Shown here: positions 35,678 through 50,112 of the stretch, one piece after another
Numbering within the stretch: the first letter of the stretch is position 1
How the letters are laid out: each line of letters starts with the position of its first letter
Assembly (NCBI RefSeq): GCF_035222485.1
Contig: NC_085921.1
Location: forward strand, 5,022,001 to 5,086,000
DNA: 64,000 bases
Reading direction: 5' to 3'
Source of the DNA: Podospora pseudoanserina
Taxonomy: Eukaryota > Ascomycota > Sordariomycetes > Sordariales > Podosporaceae
Position numbers and translations under genes: made by a program
The notes under the pieces: generated by a model
The model's database searches: none
The model's input: only the letters and a program-made list of their open reading frames with translations
Told to the model about the DNA's origin: nothing

Positions 35678-37552
35678 ATGACGATGCCTTCGCTATCAAC
35701 AACACAACGGCACGGAGTTATCAGTGACCTCTCTCAAAACCATGCTCACCCCGGAACCCCTATTCAGACTCTCCCACAAGATATCTACGAGCCCTCGGAC
35801 TGTGAATCTGACCACTCGGATGACGAGGAAGTTGATCTTTCCCGACAGCCTCCGGCCACAGCAGTAGCTACTACGCCCCGCCAATTGGAGGATGGGCTCG
35901 CTAAGCTTGATTCTACTCCGTCTCCTAGAGTCACCATCATCTCCACCCCACTTTCTCTCACTGACAGAGAGGACGAACCCGATTGTCCTGTCATACTTGC
36001 TGGGCTGGATCCGGGCCCGTTGCCCCCGAAGAAAGGGTCCCGAACCTATCGCTACTTTCGTTACAATTTTGGTTCTGTCTACCGCCGAATCTTCTGCCTG
36101 GCCTTCTTGGGCAACCTCTCGGCCCTCGTCGTCCTCGCTGCCAAACACGGGCTGTCAAGTCAGGCTGAGAGGTTCACCTATCAACAGGCCAGTATAGCGG
36201 TCACGGCCAACGTTTTGGCCGCGCTGCTGGTCAGAAATGAGCATGTGGTCAATGCTTTCTTTTGGGTCTTTGCCGACAAGGCTGTCACCAAGTACCTCCC
36301 TCTGAGAGCCAGGAGGTTGGGGGCCAAGATCTACTCCTACGGCGGTGTCCATTCCGGGTGTGCCGTGGCTGCTACGGCGTGGTACATTGCGTTTCTTGTG
36401 CTCCTGACGCTGGAGTGGACTGGTTCCGACATCGCCGAGGATCAAGGGATGGTGAAGGGATACATCTACCTCGTCAGCTACACCATCCTCGCACTCTTGG
36501 TCAGCATGCTCGCGACCGCATGGCCCGAGTTCCGAAGAAGGTGCCACAACTGGTTTGAAGGCGTCCACCGGTTCATGGGATGGACGGCGGTGTTTTTGTT
36601 TTGGGTGCAGGTCTTGCTTCTCACTTATGAGAACTCCTCCCACGATTTCGGCACGGGGCTCGTGCAGTCACCCAACTTTTGGATGTTGGTGGTCATCACG
36701 GGCTTGGTCGTCTACCCTTGGACAAGGCTAAGGCTCAGAAAGGTCGAGGCCGAGGTGCTATCGAGCCATTGCGTCAAGCTCAATTTTGAGTACAGGGATG
36801 TGCACTATGGGCAGGCAGTCAAATTGACCGACAGCCCTCTGAGAGAGACGCACGGGTTTGGGGTCATCCCTCATCCGTATGCTCCAAAGACTGAAGATGC
36901 CACCCACCAGACAAGCAGTAGCGGCAGCTCCATGGTGTCGGTCGAGAGAGAGAAGACGCAAAAACAAAACAAAGGGTTGTCGCATGCCGGTGAAAAGGGA
37001 TACTCGGTCATTGTGTCCAAGGCGGGAGACTGGACGTCCAAGATCATCGCCAATCCGCCCACGCACATCTACACGAGGGGCACGCCGCAATTTGGCGTCA
37101 TGAGAGTCGCTGGCATGTTTGAACCGTGCGTCATTGTTGCGACGGGATCTGGAATCGCGCCGTGCCTGAGTCTGTTTGTGCAAAAGCCAGACCACCCTGT
37201 GAGAATCATTTGGTCCACCAAGTCACCCTTGCAGACGTATGGGCAGGACATCATTGATCTGCTCTACGCCACCGACCCGCGTGCCATCATCATTGATACC
37301 TCCAAGGGCGGCCCCAAATTCAAAAGGCCAGATTTGGTCAAATTGGCCTATCGAGTTTGGGAGGAGAGCCAAGGAGAGGGGCCTGAGCAGTACGCGAGAC
37401 TTGAGGGGAGAGCCAACTCAACTGGACGAAAAAAGATTGTCGGCAAGTGCGAGGCCGTGGTGATTATCAGTAACCAGAAGCTGACGAAGAAGGTGGTATA
37501 TGGGCTGGAGAGCAGGGGCGTTCCTGCATTCGGAGCCTTGTTTGATTCCTGA
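35678..37552 (+). CDS. tmpA: TmpA-like integral membrane flavoprotein
   Basis: A single exon of 624 residues. Residues 1-120 are polar and Asp/Ser/Thr-rich and cytosolic. From RYFRYNFGSVYRRIFCLAFLGNLSALV onward (I show the start of a longer block) there are about six hydrophobic segments (about 135-345), some with His residues. The C-terminal 270 residues resemble an FAD/NAD-binding reductase module, with YPWTRLRLRKVEAEVL, HIYTRGTPQFGVM and the nucleotide-binding loop VATGSGIAPCLSLF near 482-495. In Aspergillus nidulans, TmpA is a membrane flavoprotein of the ferric-reductase-like group that acts in signalling for asexual development; the same module is fused to adenylate-forming enzymes in some fungi, but no such domain is present here. 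The tandem heme ligands of true ferric reductases are not obvious. Assignment to the family is from sequence pattern; the developmental role is inferred. Confidence 0.78.
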   Translation: MTMPSLSTTQRHGVISDLSQNHAHPGTPIQTLPQDIYEPSDCESDHSDDEEVDLSRQPPATAVATTPRQLEDGLAKLDSTPSPRVTIISTPLSLTDREDEPDCPVILAGLDPGPLPPKKGSRTYRYFRYNFGSVYRRIFCLAFLGNLSALVVLAAKHGLSSQAERFTYQQASIAVTANVLAALLVRNEHVVNAFFWVFADKAVTKYLPLRARRLGAKIYSYGGVHSGCAVAATAWYIAFLVLLTLEWTGSDIAEDQGMVKGYIYLVSYTILALLVSMLATAWPEFRRRCHNWFEGVHRFMGWTAVFLFWVQVLLLTYENSSHDFGTGLVQSPNFWMLVVITGLVVYPWTRLRLRKVEAEVLSSHCVKLNFEYRDVHYGQAVKLTDSPLRETHGFGVIPHPYAPKTEDATHQTSSSGSSMVSVEREKTQKQNKGLSHAGEKGYSVIVSKAGDWTSKIIANPPTHIYTRGTPQFGVMRVAGMFEPCVIVATGSGIAPCLSLFVQKPDHPVRIIWSTKSPLQTYGQDIIDLLYATDPRAIIIDTSKGGPKFKRPDLVKLAYRVWEESQGEGPEQYARLEGRANSTGRKKIVGKCEAVVIISNQKLTKKVVYGLESRGVPAFGALFDS

Positions 37553-37837
37553 ACGTTGCCTTTTAGAAGCTGGGTACGGTACCCTTTATTTGTTTAGTCA
37601 CGCTGACGCGTTGCAAGTTGAAAGATTCACTTTGTGACTGGATATGAGAAATGTGGACATTTAGGATTGCGTAGGGGATTTGATGGCTTAGAGGGGGTAA
37701 ATAGATGTGTCGGGGTCATGGGCATGCATTTCTTTGTCCTGATGGGTAGGTACGATTTGGGTAACTGTTCATTTGCGCTGATCTTGAATAAAAGTTGAAT
37801 ATTGTTGATCTCCTACCTAGCACACAAGCATGCTACA

Positions 37838-39699
37838 TCAAATTTCCCCTGAATCCCAAACCACCACTCCTCCAACTACCGTCAACACACTTCTCAACTG
37901 TTTGATCCTTTCCTCCGGAATTGTGAAGTAGTCCTCACTAAGCACTGCTACATCACCCAGCCTTCCTGTCTCGAGAACACCCAAGCTATGCTCGTCAGGC
38001 CCGCCTAAGAACCAAGTGTTGTGTTTTGTAAAGAGCTCCAGAACTTCTTGTCTGCTGATTGACTGGCCGGGGTTGATGACCTCTCCTTTGGCATTTTTTC
38101 CAGTAATTGCATAATACGCATGAGGCCACGGGCTCAAGGGAGCAATGTTCGCCCCATCAGGACCGAACCCTCCATGGATTCCACTGTCCAGGATTCTTCG
38201 AAAAGGAGGTCCGGCGGGGTTTGTTGTGTTACCTGTTCCTGAAAGGTAGAGCCAGCCAGAAACATTCACGCCCGCCCCTAATACCTTTAGTCTTCTGAGA
38301 GAATCTGTCGAGATCCTTGGCACATGGGCGACAACCCAGCGTAGATTTTTGATGGAGACTTCGGCGTCGACCTTTTCAAAGCCCTCTAGTTGTGTTTTGA
38401 GATCATTTTCTCCAAGAGCGTGTACCTCCAGCCGCCACCCTGCCTTGGCTATTTTAAGGGCGGCAGCTTCAAAGACGGGCCCGCCGGCATAGTCTGCGAT
38501 CCCGACGGCGAACTCGCCGATGGCACCGGTACGCACCATGTCATTGCCAAAAAAGGGGAACGTGTTGCGCAGGCGCTCTACAAGAGTAGGGTTTTCTGTC
38601 GTTGTGTCATCGTGAAGGAAGTTTATGCGAAGCCGGATGATGCCGTCGAGGTCATTGTACACCGAGAGCCAGGGAAGATGAAAGGTATACAGATCTTCTG
38701 AGGCAGCACCGTCCGAGGATGTGTTGGTCGCACTGAAGGCCCCTTGATCCAGCTTTGGTGGCCTGGGTTAGTAAGAGCTCCAATAATGTTCACCAACATC
38801 TGTGGCAGGGTGTGCAGGCGGGGCATGAAGGTGAGGGGACATATATCGCAAGAAGAACCTACGTGTGTTGTCACTCCCACGCTGGCTGCATACTCCATTG
38901 CACTCTTCACGCTCCTCTTTCTCCCCTCAAACCCCAACAAGCTCTGCCTCAGCCACAACAGCGCTTTTCCATTTTCCAGTCCAGATGCAATACTTCCATT
39001 CGTCGCTATCACCACGCTAGCCTCTCTTTCCAAGATCTCTCTGCCTTTTGTATTTGTGGTAGCCGGACCAGAAAAGGATGTGGAGATGAAGATTGGGTTG
39101 TCGCTCACTGCGCTATCCAGTTCCTCCAACGTAGGGAGCCTCTGTTCCTTGAGCTGATTGGGAGAAAAGCCACCGATGGTTGTGATCCATCCATCCTTTG
39201 GCACCCCTTTTGCACGCTGTTGATATGTTGCTTTCACATCAGCAACAGACAAGGACAGCTCGAGAGGGGTATGGTAACCGGGTCTGTTTCCAAGGAGGAC
39301 AATGTGATTATGGCAGTCTATTAACCCCGGTACCGCAACTCGACGTCGGAGGTTGATTTTCCTGACTGGAGAGGACGACTGTGACAAAGTGCGTTCGGCC
39401 TCGGGTAAATCGTCACCAGTATATGCAATGTATCCATCTCTGACGGCCAAAATGGAGACTACCCGGTTGCTGGGGCCGATTGTGTGAATTTTGCCGTTAT
39501 AAAGAAGCACAGACCCGCGTAGAGAGCCCGAAGAATGGGACTGGGTGATGAAACGAGGGGGCAAAACTGGAGTGAAGGAAGATTCAATCGACAGCGTGGA
39601 ATTAGTATTGCTGGACACTTGGACGTCGAGTGGGGAGGCAAATAGGACCCAGAATTGGAATACGAGTAAGAAGGGTAGGATGGTGATAATGGCGAACAT
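37838..39699 (-). CDS. Membrane-anchored amidohydrolase family 3 protein
   Basis: Exon 1 is 39699-38863 and exon 2 is 38752-37838, separated by a 110-nt intron (GTAGGT...CTAACCC...CAAAG); 583 residues. The join gives GVTTHLDQGAFSATNTSSDG, typical of the family. An N-terminal hydrophobic segment (residues 1 to about 22, FAIITILPFLLVFQFWVLFA) indicates a signal anchor or signal peptide, so the enzyme is outside the cytosol. The metal-dependent hydrolase fold shows DCHNHIVLLGNRPGYHTP (HXH metal motif), VHALGEND, VVAHVPRI, a Gly/Asp block GFGPDGANIAPLSPW and the closing GRLGDVAVLSEDYFTI. Relatives hydrolyse amide or cyclic amide bonds; the substrate here is unknown. An alternative upstream Met at 39825 would add 42 residues before the hydrophobic segment. 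The gene is tail-to-tail with the TmpA-like gene. Confidence 0.83.
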
Positions 39700-40316
39700 G
39701 ACTCTCAGGGTGTCCACGATTAATGGATTTATGTTCAAGTAGAATGCGGAGCAGACATTTGTGCTGTCAATGCTTCGGAGTATGTCCCGTAATATACTAC
39801 CTAGGGTAGTAAACCCTAGCCACATTATATACCGGAAAGGTTAGGTAAGGTACCTTGCCCTCCTTCACTTGAGGGAGGGTACCCGTCGCGATGATCACAT
39901 ACCCACGAAGGAGGGTGAGTGTGGACAGAGGTACCTTGGGTAACGAGCCAGTGACTAGGTATCTAGATATGCAATACAATGGAAATACCCGGCGGACAAA
40001 AATATCAGCCGAAGTATGCTCCTAGGCCGGTGGTTCACTAGTCTGAAATGCATACATATATTGGTAGTATTGCATGAGGGGTTGCTCTAGCAGCTTGAGC
40101 ACACTGGTGATGGGTGGTTTTGTGTCATCGTTCGGAAGTTTGGAGAGCTTGGCTTGCCCATCACCTGCAAATAAGCCGCACTGCACCCTCTTTTGGAACC
40201 AAGACCAATTGAATAGCAATGCTGAAAAGACTTAGTCACAAGAAAAGGAAAAAGACGTCGTTTCTGTCGCATGATATCAATTCTGAGTCTTGCTAGTAAA
40301 GCATCCAATCATAAAA
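39700..40316. other. Intergenic with inverted TACC/GGTA elements
   Basis: It contains the amidohydrolase promoter. An inverted repeat ACTACC-TAG-GGTAGT lies at about 39797-39811, and AGGTAAGGTACCTTGCC follows near 39843-39859. No gene is seen. Confidence 0.5.
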
Positions 40317-40388
40317 GCCTGCTTGGCCAAGTGGTAAGGCGTCGCACTTGTAATGCGAAGAGCACAGGTTCGATTCCTGTAGTAGGCA
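40317..40388 (+). tRNA. tRNA-Thr (anticodon UGU)
   Basis: A full cloverleaf of 72 nt. The acceptor stem pairs GCCTGCT with AGTAGGC, the D arm starts GGCCAAGTGGTAAGGC, the anticodon stem TCGCA/TGCGA encloses the loop CTTGTAA, and the T arm is ACAGG-TTCGATT-CCTGT. The anticodon is TGT, reading ACA (Thr). There is no intron. It lies 130 bp beyond the stop of the kinase gene, in the opposite orientation. Confidence 0.95.
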
Positions 40389-40520
40389 TTCATTTTACCT
40401 CACCCAGTTACGTTGATCCTGATCACACAAATGGAACATTTTTGTAATTGCAAATTCTTCATGAAAACCTGGAACAGTGGACAGAAATGGCAAACAGACA
40501 ACAACAAGCCAACACCCAGA

Positions 40521-43500
40521 TCACATTACCCTGCGTCTTTTTGCACTTGACCGAAACCTTGGAGAACGCCGTCCTCGCTTGGACCCATGAGCCCCATCAT
40601 CCCAAGCCCCATTTTGTAATTCTTCCTCCACCCGTATCGCGTGCTGTATGGCCTTGTCCATTCCATTCCTCACATACTCCTCTGGTGTGCTGTCGCCCTC
40701 TAGCCTCAGATGCCATGCTCGTATACACCGCTTGGGATCAAAAGTTTGTACTGGCAATGGACCGAAAAGACGAGATTCCATTCCACTGCGCATGAAGTCA
40801 TCCAGTGAAGTCCATGGTCTAGGACCTTGACGGAATTTCTCAGGAGCTGGGCCCAGTGCTGAATCAACGCTGTGGGTGATGGTCCTGGTTTGAGACGTCT
40901 TCGGTCTTTGGCTCGGTACCGTGGTGCCCTGATACCTTCCAGGCAGAGTTTGCGCCACCAACCTCCCCTGACTTGTGGGAATATTCAGATTTCTAGACAG
41001 TGTATCGGTACCGCCATCTTTATCCTCGCTCAGGACCTGGAGAGTCATGACGCTCGACATCTTCGCCATCGTAGGAGCGTCATCGCCATCGCCAGCGTCT
41101 TCCTCTCCAGCCCAAGGGCTTTCACCGGCATAGAGCTTGCGGTAGTACTCGGCCAGCGGAATTCCCTTCGTCGTGGGAGTGGAGCGCCTCACACTGGAAT
41201 CAATGTATGACGGGTCCCCCTCAGCAACATCTATATTGTCTTGAATAGTCTGGTCCATTCTCCCGTCGTTCAGGTCGCCCGGCGCATTAAACAAGTTTCT
41301 AAGAGTTGTGACAGATTCCTCGTCAGCCGGCATCGATAACCCATCAACAAAGGAGTTTTCTGCAGCTTGTTCTGCCTCGAGTAGTATCGTATCATCAGCT
41401 GCCCAAAATGCCGGCAGGTTTGTGACATCTTTGAGGGTCATGTCTGGGTTTTCGAAGAACCCTGTTCTCAAAACGTATTCGCAGTATTTTTCCAGGCGGC
41501 CAAGTGCCCTATTTTCGTGTGAGGGGTCATTCGGGTCTGGCAGGATCGTGAATTTCCCATCAGGATCGGCAGAGCTTGACTGCTCGTGCTCGGCCTCTAA
41601 CATCCACTCATCGTAAAGATCGGGCTTGCTCTTGGAATCACGGTGCACAGGCACAGTGCCACCGTCTGTGAATTGTTGATTGTTGATGAACGATATCTGG
41701 TCCTTCCACCATTCCATGAGGCTTTCCAAGAATCGAACTTCGTTGTTAATCCTACGGATGGTGTCGTTATGCTTGCGGTCGAACTCGTGATGCATGCTGA
41801 TTTGGGAAATTATGTTTCTCTCCTTGTAAACATGAGCCAAGCTATAATCAGCCTTCCTGCCCTCAAAAGTGGAATTTACATGATGCTTTTCCTCCTGTAG
41901 GTGCTTGACCTTTCTGCGCTCCACCTCGGCCCAAAAAGAGCTTCTTGCCGCCAAAATATTCTTCACATGTTTGTCCACAATGGCAAGTATCCTCTTATCA
42001 ATGTCGGAAAGATTCCCACGTGTGGCAATGTCGATTTGGCGGGACCTCCGGATGTCGAGAGTACTAAGCTCCCTGGCCATGAAGGGATATAGTTCCCAGA
42101 CTGGCTTGTTCACTCGGGCCACGATGGCAGCTTCTCTAAGGGGGGAGTTGGTGCTCATAGTTGGGATTGACGACTGGTGCGAGCTCGAGGACTGCTGTGA
42201 CCTTCCAGACTGTTGTGGGCTTGAAGACTGATGTGCATGCGAAGGGGTGGACGTCCCGGCCTGGGGGGCGGTGATCAGCGGCTTCACATAAAAGTTGTTC
42301 ATGAACGGATACGTGTAATTCTTCTCGGCTATTTTGAGCAGTTTTCGTCGGTCATTCAATATTTTGTTGTGCCGGTGAATTGTTCGGACGAGGTCTTTGT
42401 ATTTCCCACCGCGGGCTTCCATAACCATGATGACAGCCGACCGGGAAGGCCAAAACGGAAACGTGTGTACCCTAATCGCGGCGAGAGCCATGTGAGCTTG
42501 CTGAAAGTCCTGGGTAGCAGTGAAAGGCCATCGCTGCGGGTCATAAGCCCGATAAGGCATCCCGCCCCTGATGCCCATGGTCCACATGACCGGGCGATCC
42601 CTTTTGTCCTTCGCCCTTCTATGCTGATCCAGTTTATAATCGGCCAACGCAATGACATGTCCGTAAAGCCAGTCGTTGCTGGGCCATTCCTCCCAGCGTC
42701 TTTCCCTTTGTACCTTCTTGGTTTGAGTAAATTCGGTCCACCATGCACATGTTGCTTCCTTCATGTCCGCCGTGTTGTCGTATTCTTCGGCTGCGAAATC
42801 AAACATATCCTCAAATTTCCCCACGAGATCAAGCAGTTCTCCGCTGTATTTTGCTCGCAACTTTTTGGAGGTTGCGAGTTTGGTAAAGGGAAATTTGATC
42901 TCATCGCCGGCTTGTTCCCGTTCGGCAACGTGAAAGGCTAGCTCTCTGCCCAGACCCCACGCTTTGATGCGTTTTTCAGAGATAGTCAACAGTGTCTTTA
43001 GCATCACACCGAAATACATCTTGTCAAACCACGTCCCCGGCTCTGGAAGCTTTTTCAACCTTGCCTTGTATTCACCGTGAACGTCATGTTTCACGTCGCA
43101 CGCCAGGCCAAAGTCTGCAAGGTGAATCTGTGGGAAACAGGCGTTAAAGTTCTCGAGTCGGGGGTCTTTTTGTTTTTCTTCAGCAGAAGGGTAGTGCAGC
43201 CAAATATTGTGTAAGTGGCCGTCATTGTGGCCAATCGAGACCCAATCTATCAACGTTGGATGCTTCAAGTCGGGCTTCAAGTGGTTGTTATTCCGGAGGT
43301 TCTCCTCTGGAGATTTCACATGGCCTGTGTGCAGGTAGGCATAAGCCCGCCCGACTTGGGCGATGAAATGCCAGATGAATTCCTCGGGGACATCCTCGGC
43401 TCCTGTACGCTCCGAATTTTTAGACAAGCACCCTTTCTTGTAATTCTCCAGGAGTTCCCAGAGCGAGCCGCCATTGTAGTATTTCATGAACATGGTTGAC

Positions 43501-44105
43501 TGTGAGTCTCCGTGCCAGTTCTTTATGTCGTTGTCGGGTCTAGTTCCGTAATCATGTATCTGAACTGCATACATCTGCGAGATTGGATAGAGAATAGCTA
43601 CGTAGTACACATTTTATTAGCAGCTGCGTCTGGATGATGATGGACAACACATACGGTCATATTCTAGCGATCTGTACGCTGCAGGGTCGTCCAAAGTCAT
43701 GTACTCAATCTCTGGTATGATTCCGTTGACATTGCTTGACAATCGCCACGAGATATTGCCCAGCACCTGTTTGATGACCACCTGCTCCTCCGGTTTGTCC
43801 ACAGAGTGGAACAGCCCTACCATAACACCATTTTTGGTCACGTACTTCGGGAGAGTAAACCAACGGATCAAAACAAAGCCCTTGGGACGAGCCTGTAGCC
43901 AGATGAGGGATTTGTTGGTAACAGGCGATTCGTTTTTGTAAGCTTCTCTTTCGGCCACCTCGGGCCGCTCGAGTGGAAAGGCTACCAGTGTCATGTTTTT
44001 CCACCCTCGCTCTTCGATCTTCTCGCCAAAAGGTATATCTGTAGAGCGTTGGACGCCCACAAAGCCGGAATCATCGCGAATTGTGCTGTCGTTCGGAGAT
44101 GCCAT
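40521..44105 (-). CDS. Protein-kinase-domain protein with a large uncharacterised C-terminal half
   Basis: Exon 1 is 44105-43655 and exon 2 is 43564-40521, with a 90-nt intron (GTATGT...GTATGCAG); 1164 residues. Kinase features: VVIKQVL with the beta-3 Lys112, a Glu in EIEYM (about 132-134), YYNGGSLWELL, the catalytic loop GHNDGHLHN with Asp265 and Asn270 (Asn-Asp in place of Arg-Asp) and DFG at 301-303. Key residues are present, so it may be active. The kinase domain is loosely folded and ends by about residue 370. Beyond it come a region with WPFTATQDFQQAH, a Ser/Gln/His-rich linker (about 590-640), a probable coiled coil (VERRKVKHLQEEKHHV and on) and a Ser/Asp-rich tail ending in the basic cluster KRGRRSPRFRSSAKRRRVM, a likely nuclear signal. 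I do not recognise the C-terminal half. Neither substrate nor pathway is inferred. Confidence 0.8.
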
Positions 44106-47433
<3,328 letters not shown>

Positions 47434-48545
47434 GTTGTTGGATTTGACCCTGGACGTTCTGGGATGGGCTCTCACCACGCGGTCTCAAACTTCGATGGAC
47501 AGTAAGGGAAAGTCTGTAAGGTAGATAGGATAAGGGGACGCCTCATGCTTCATGTACATAATTGCACCCTTGCATGCCATCACGGTATGTGGTACAAATA
47601 CTCGTTTTTTCCATCAAAAGCTTCGACCGATGTGTGTGTCTGCGTGTGTGCAGAATCCTGATGTTTTGGACGGGATGCCCTAGTCGGCTGAGATGTCGAG
47701 AGATTGAAAAGGCTGTCTGTGGTGTGTGTAGCTGGGGTGTCTGCGGTGTCAACGAATAGGATGAGTGGTAAGAACCTTGCATCTTTGTCCTACAGTCACA
47801 CCACCGTCGCCTGCTTTCTCCTCAGGTCCAACCAAAATGCCGACACGGTGAGACAGGAGACAGGGCTGTGTCTCTGATGTCCTGGTGGTGTAAACACAGC
47901 TGGTAGGTAGCTAGATTCACAACATCGTCGAAATGGATGGCTGGCTGAGTGTGATCAGGTAAGCTCGCATCAAGTCAAAGAGGGAAAAGGCATCGAGGCG
48001 GTACATCAGGAACCTCGCCGCTATTTTCCCCGCACAAAGCGAACCTGAAAACCCACACCGCTTGCCTCGTTGAGATAAGGCCCTGTTGCCCTGAAGAGCG
48101 AGAACCAAGGATTGACCAATGGCGGTCTTGGCCCGTTCGCCATCGCCTTCTTGGCCTCCCCCTGCAAGAGTTCCATCGGTCTCTTGCCCTCGATCGAGGA
48201 CCAAACCAAGTTCGGACCATGACAGCAGAAGCGGGGTCGGCAGTTCAGCCTATGGGTTGCCATTGGTGATGATGGGTGTCTGGTTCCTGCGGTCTGCCAA
48301 CGGCCAGCTTTGAGAAGCGTCACGTTGGCGCACACGGTACCAGAGCTGAAGGGGGTGCTCGGAGAGTAAAAGAAGGACCGGGCTCCATATTTTGATCCTG
48401 TTCTTTTCCCTCGCTCTCAACCGTTGCTGACAGCCAACCTTTTCTGCCCGTCCACGACAGGGTCAACCCACCATCTGTGTCCTTTCACCGATTCACTAGA
48501 AGCCAGCACCCTGCGGCTCATCAACGCGGTCGACAGCAACGTACA
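47434..48545. other. 1.1-kb gap before the FAD monooxygenase
   Basis: It contains the xylanase 3' UTR and the monooxygenase promoter. Short open frames on both strands (for example 47917-48204 minus) have no family features. Confidence 0.5.
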
Positions 48546-49847
48546 ATGGCGAATAATTCCCCACGCCGACCCCCATCGGGGATCAAGGTCATCGTGGTCG
48601 GAGCTGGCTTCGCGGGTCTTGCTGCGGCCATTGAATGCGATCGGAAGGGCCACTCCGTCACACTGTTTGACAAGGTTGATAACATTGAAGAGATCACCAG
48701 GATCGGCGATATCATCTCTTTCGACCCGAATGGCTCCGTTGCCTTCGAGCGCTGGCCAGGTGTTGTGGATCAAATGGAAGCCATTGCCCGCCAGACTAAG
48801 CACATTGACCTATATCACCACCAAGGCAAGTTTGTCACGCGGCAGGACTTCTCCCACGAGAAGGCATGGGGAAGAAGGATCAATGGCCACCGAGGGCAAT
48901 TGCACAACATCATATACCGACATGCTGTGGATCGTGGTATCGACATCCGCCTCGGGAAGCGGGTCGAGGACTACTTTGAGCAAGACTCGCCCCCTCAGGC
49001 CGGTGTGGTGGTGAACGGAGAGCGCATCGCGGCGGACGTGGTGATCGCGGCCGAGGGAGTGAGGTCGCGAGGGAGAAAGATTGTGCTCGGTTTTGACGAA
49101 AACCCAAAGTCGTCCGGGTACGCCGTGTACAGAGCCTGGTTTCCGGCCGACCGGGTGCGCAATAATCCTGTGATCAAGCATCTGGTTGAGAATGGCGACA
49201 CGCACCAGGGCTTCATCGGGCCGGACATCCACTTTCTGGCCTCCACCATCAAGAACGGGACCGAGGTCAACTGGGTCTTCACCCACATTGACGATGGGAA
49301 TATCGAGGAGTCATGGCAGTTTCCGGGAAAGCCCGAGGAGGCGCTCAAGTATCTTGAGGGGTGGTGCGATGTCGTGCATGAACTGGTCAAGGCGACGCCT
49401 GATGGAAGATTGATAGACCATAAGCTGGTGTACCGAGACCCCCTGCCGACATTCATCTCACCCAAGCGGCGGATTGCCTTGATTGGCGACTCTGCGCATC
49501 CGTTCCTGCCCACGTCGATTCAAGGAGCGAGCCAGAGTATCGAAGATGGCGTTGTATTGGCGACCTGCCTAGAGCTCAGCGGTAGACAGAACATCCCGCG
49601 AGCTCTAAAGGTGTACGAGAAACTTCGATACGCACGAGTACATCGGGCACAGGCCAATGGCCCAAAGATGAGAGAGAGGTGGCACAAGGCAGACTGGAAT
49701 GAGGTGTGGAAAAAGCCAGAGATGATCCACCTCATTCGGGAAACGTGGCTGTTGAATTTTGATGCCGAGAAGGATGCATATGACAGGTTCTCCAGTGTCC
49801 TCGAGGAGTTGGAGAGAGATGAACAGCAAATCAAACCAAGGCTGTAA
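48546..49847 (+). CDS. FAD-dependent aromatic monooxygenase (salicylate-hydroxylase type)
   Basis: An intronless gene of 433 residues. The N-terminal Rossmann motif VIVVGAGFAGLAAA (GXGXXG, residues 19-24) binds FAD, an EGVRS/RGR block (DG-type motif, about 173-180) follows, and RIALIGDSAHPFLPTSIQGA (GD motif, about 310-330) closes the FAD site. This is the single-component flavin hydroxylase plan (NAD(P)H and O2 dependent), used by fungi on phenolics such as salicylate. A 2-oxo or phytoalexin substrate is also possible. The start at 48546 follows a good context and lies just before the Rossmann fold; the frame is open further upstream to 48477. There is no signal peptide, so it is cytosolic. 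The substrate is not determined. Confidence 0.88.
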   Translation: MANNSPRRPPSGIKVIVVGAGFAGLAAAIECDRKGHSVTLFDKVDNIEEITRIGDIISFDPNGSVAFERWPGVVDQMEAIARQTKHIDLYHHQGKFVTRQDFSHEKAWGRRINGHRGQLHNIIYRHAVDRGIDIRLGKRVEDYFEQDSPPQAGVVVNGERIAADVVIAAEGVRSRGRKIVLGFDENPKSSGYAVYRAWFPADRVRNNPVIKHLVENGDTHQGFIGPDIHFLASTIKNGTEVNWVFTHIDDGNIEESWQFPGKPEEALKYLEGWCDVVHELVKATPDGRLIDHKLVYRDPLPTFISPKRRIALIGDSAHPFLPTSIQGASQSIEDGVVLATCLELSGRQNIPRALKVYEKLRYARVHRAQANGPKMRERWHKADWNEVWKKPEMIHLIRETWLLNFDAEKDAYDRFSSVLEELERDEQQIKPRL

Positions 49848-50112
49848 ATATGCTTTCCTTGCTTGTTTGTATCCCGGTGTCGATGAAACGACGATCGAGA
49901 GATTTTCTTATTAAATGAACATCTAGGTAGCGAACTGTCTCGCGGTAGAAGTAAAGCCTGGGGTGATGGTCCTATGCCAAGATTGTAGCCCCTGAACCCC
50001 TGATTTAACCCTGAACCCCTGAGAAATGGTGGAGAGTGATGTAAACCCCACTCTAATTTGTAGAACAATGTAGGTGAATACTACTACTATCTCTTCTGAT
50101 AAATAAGATGCG

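Noticed and set aside
35678-39699. Possible secondary-metabolite cluster around the TmpA-like gene
   Set aside because: No adenylation, polyketide or terpene enzyme, transporter or cluster regulator lies near. Neighbours are an amidohydrolase, a tRNA and a kinase.
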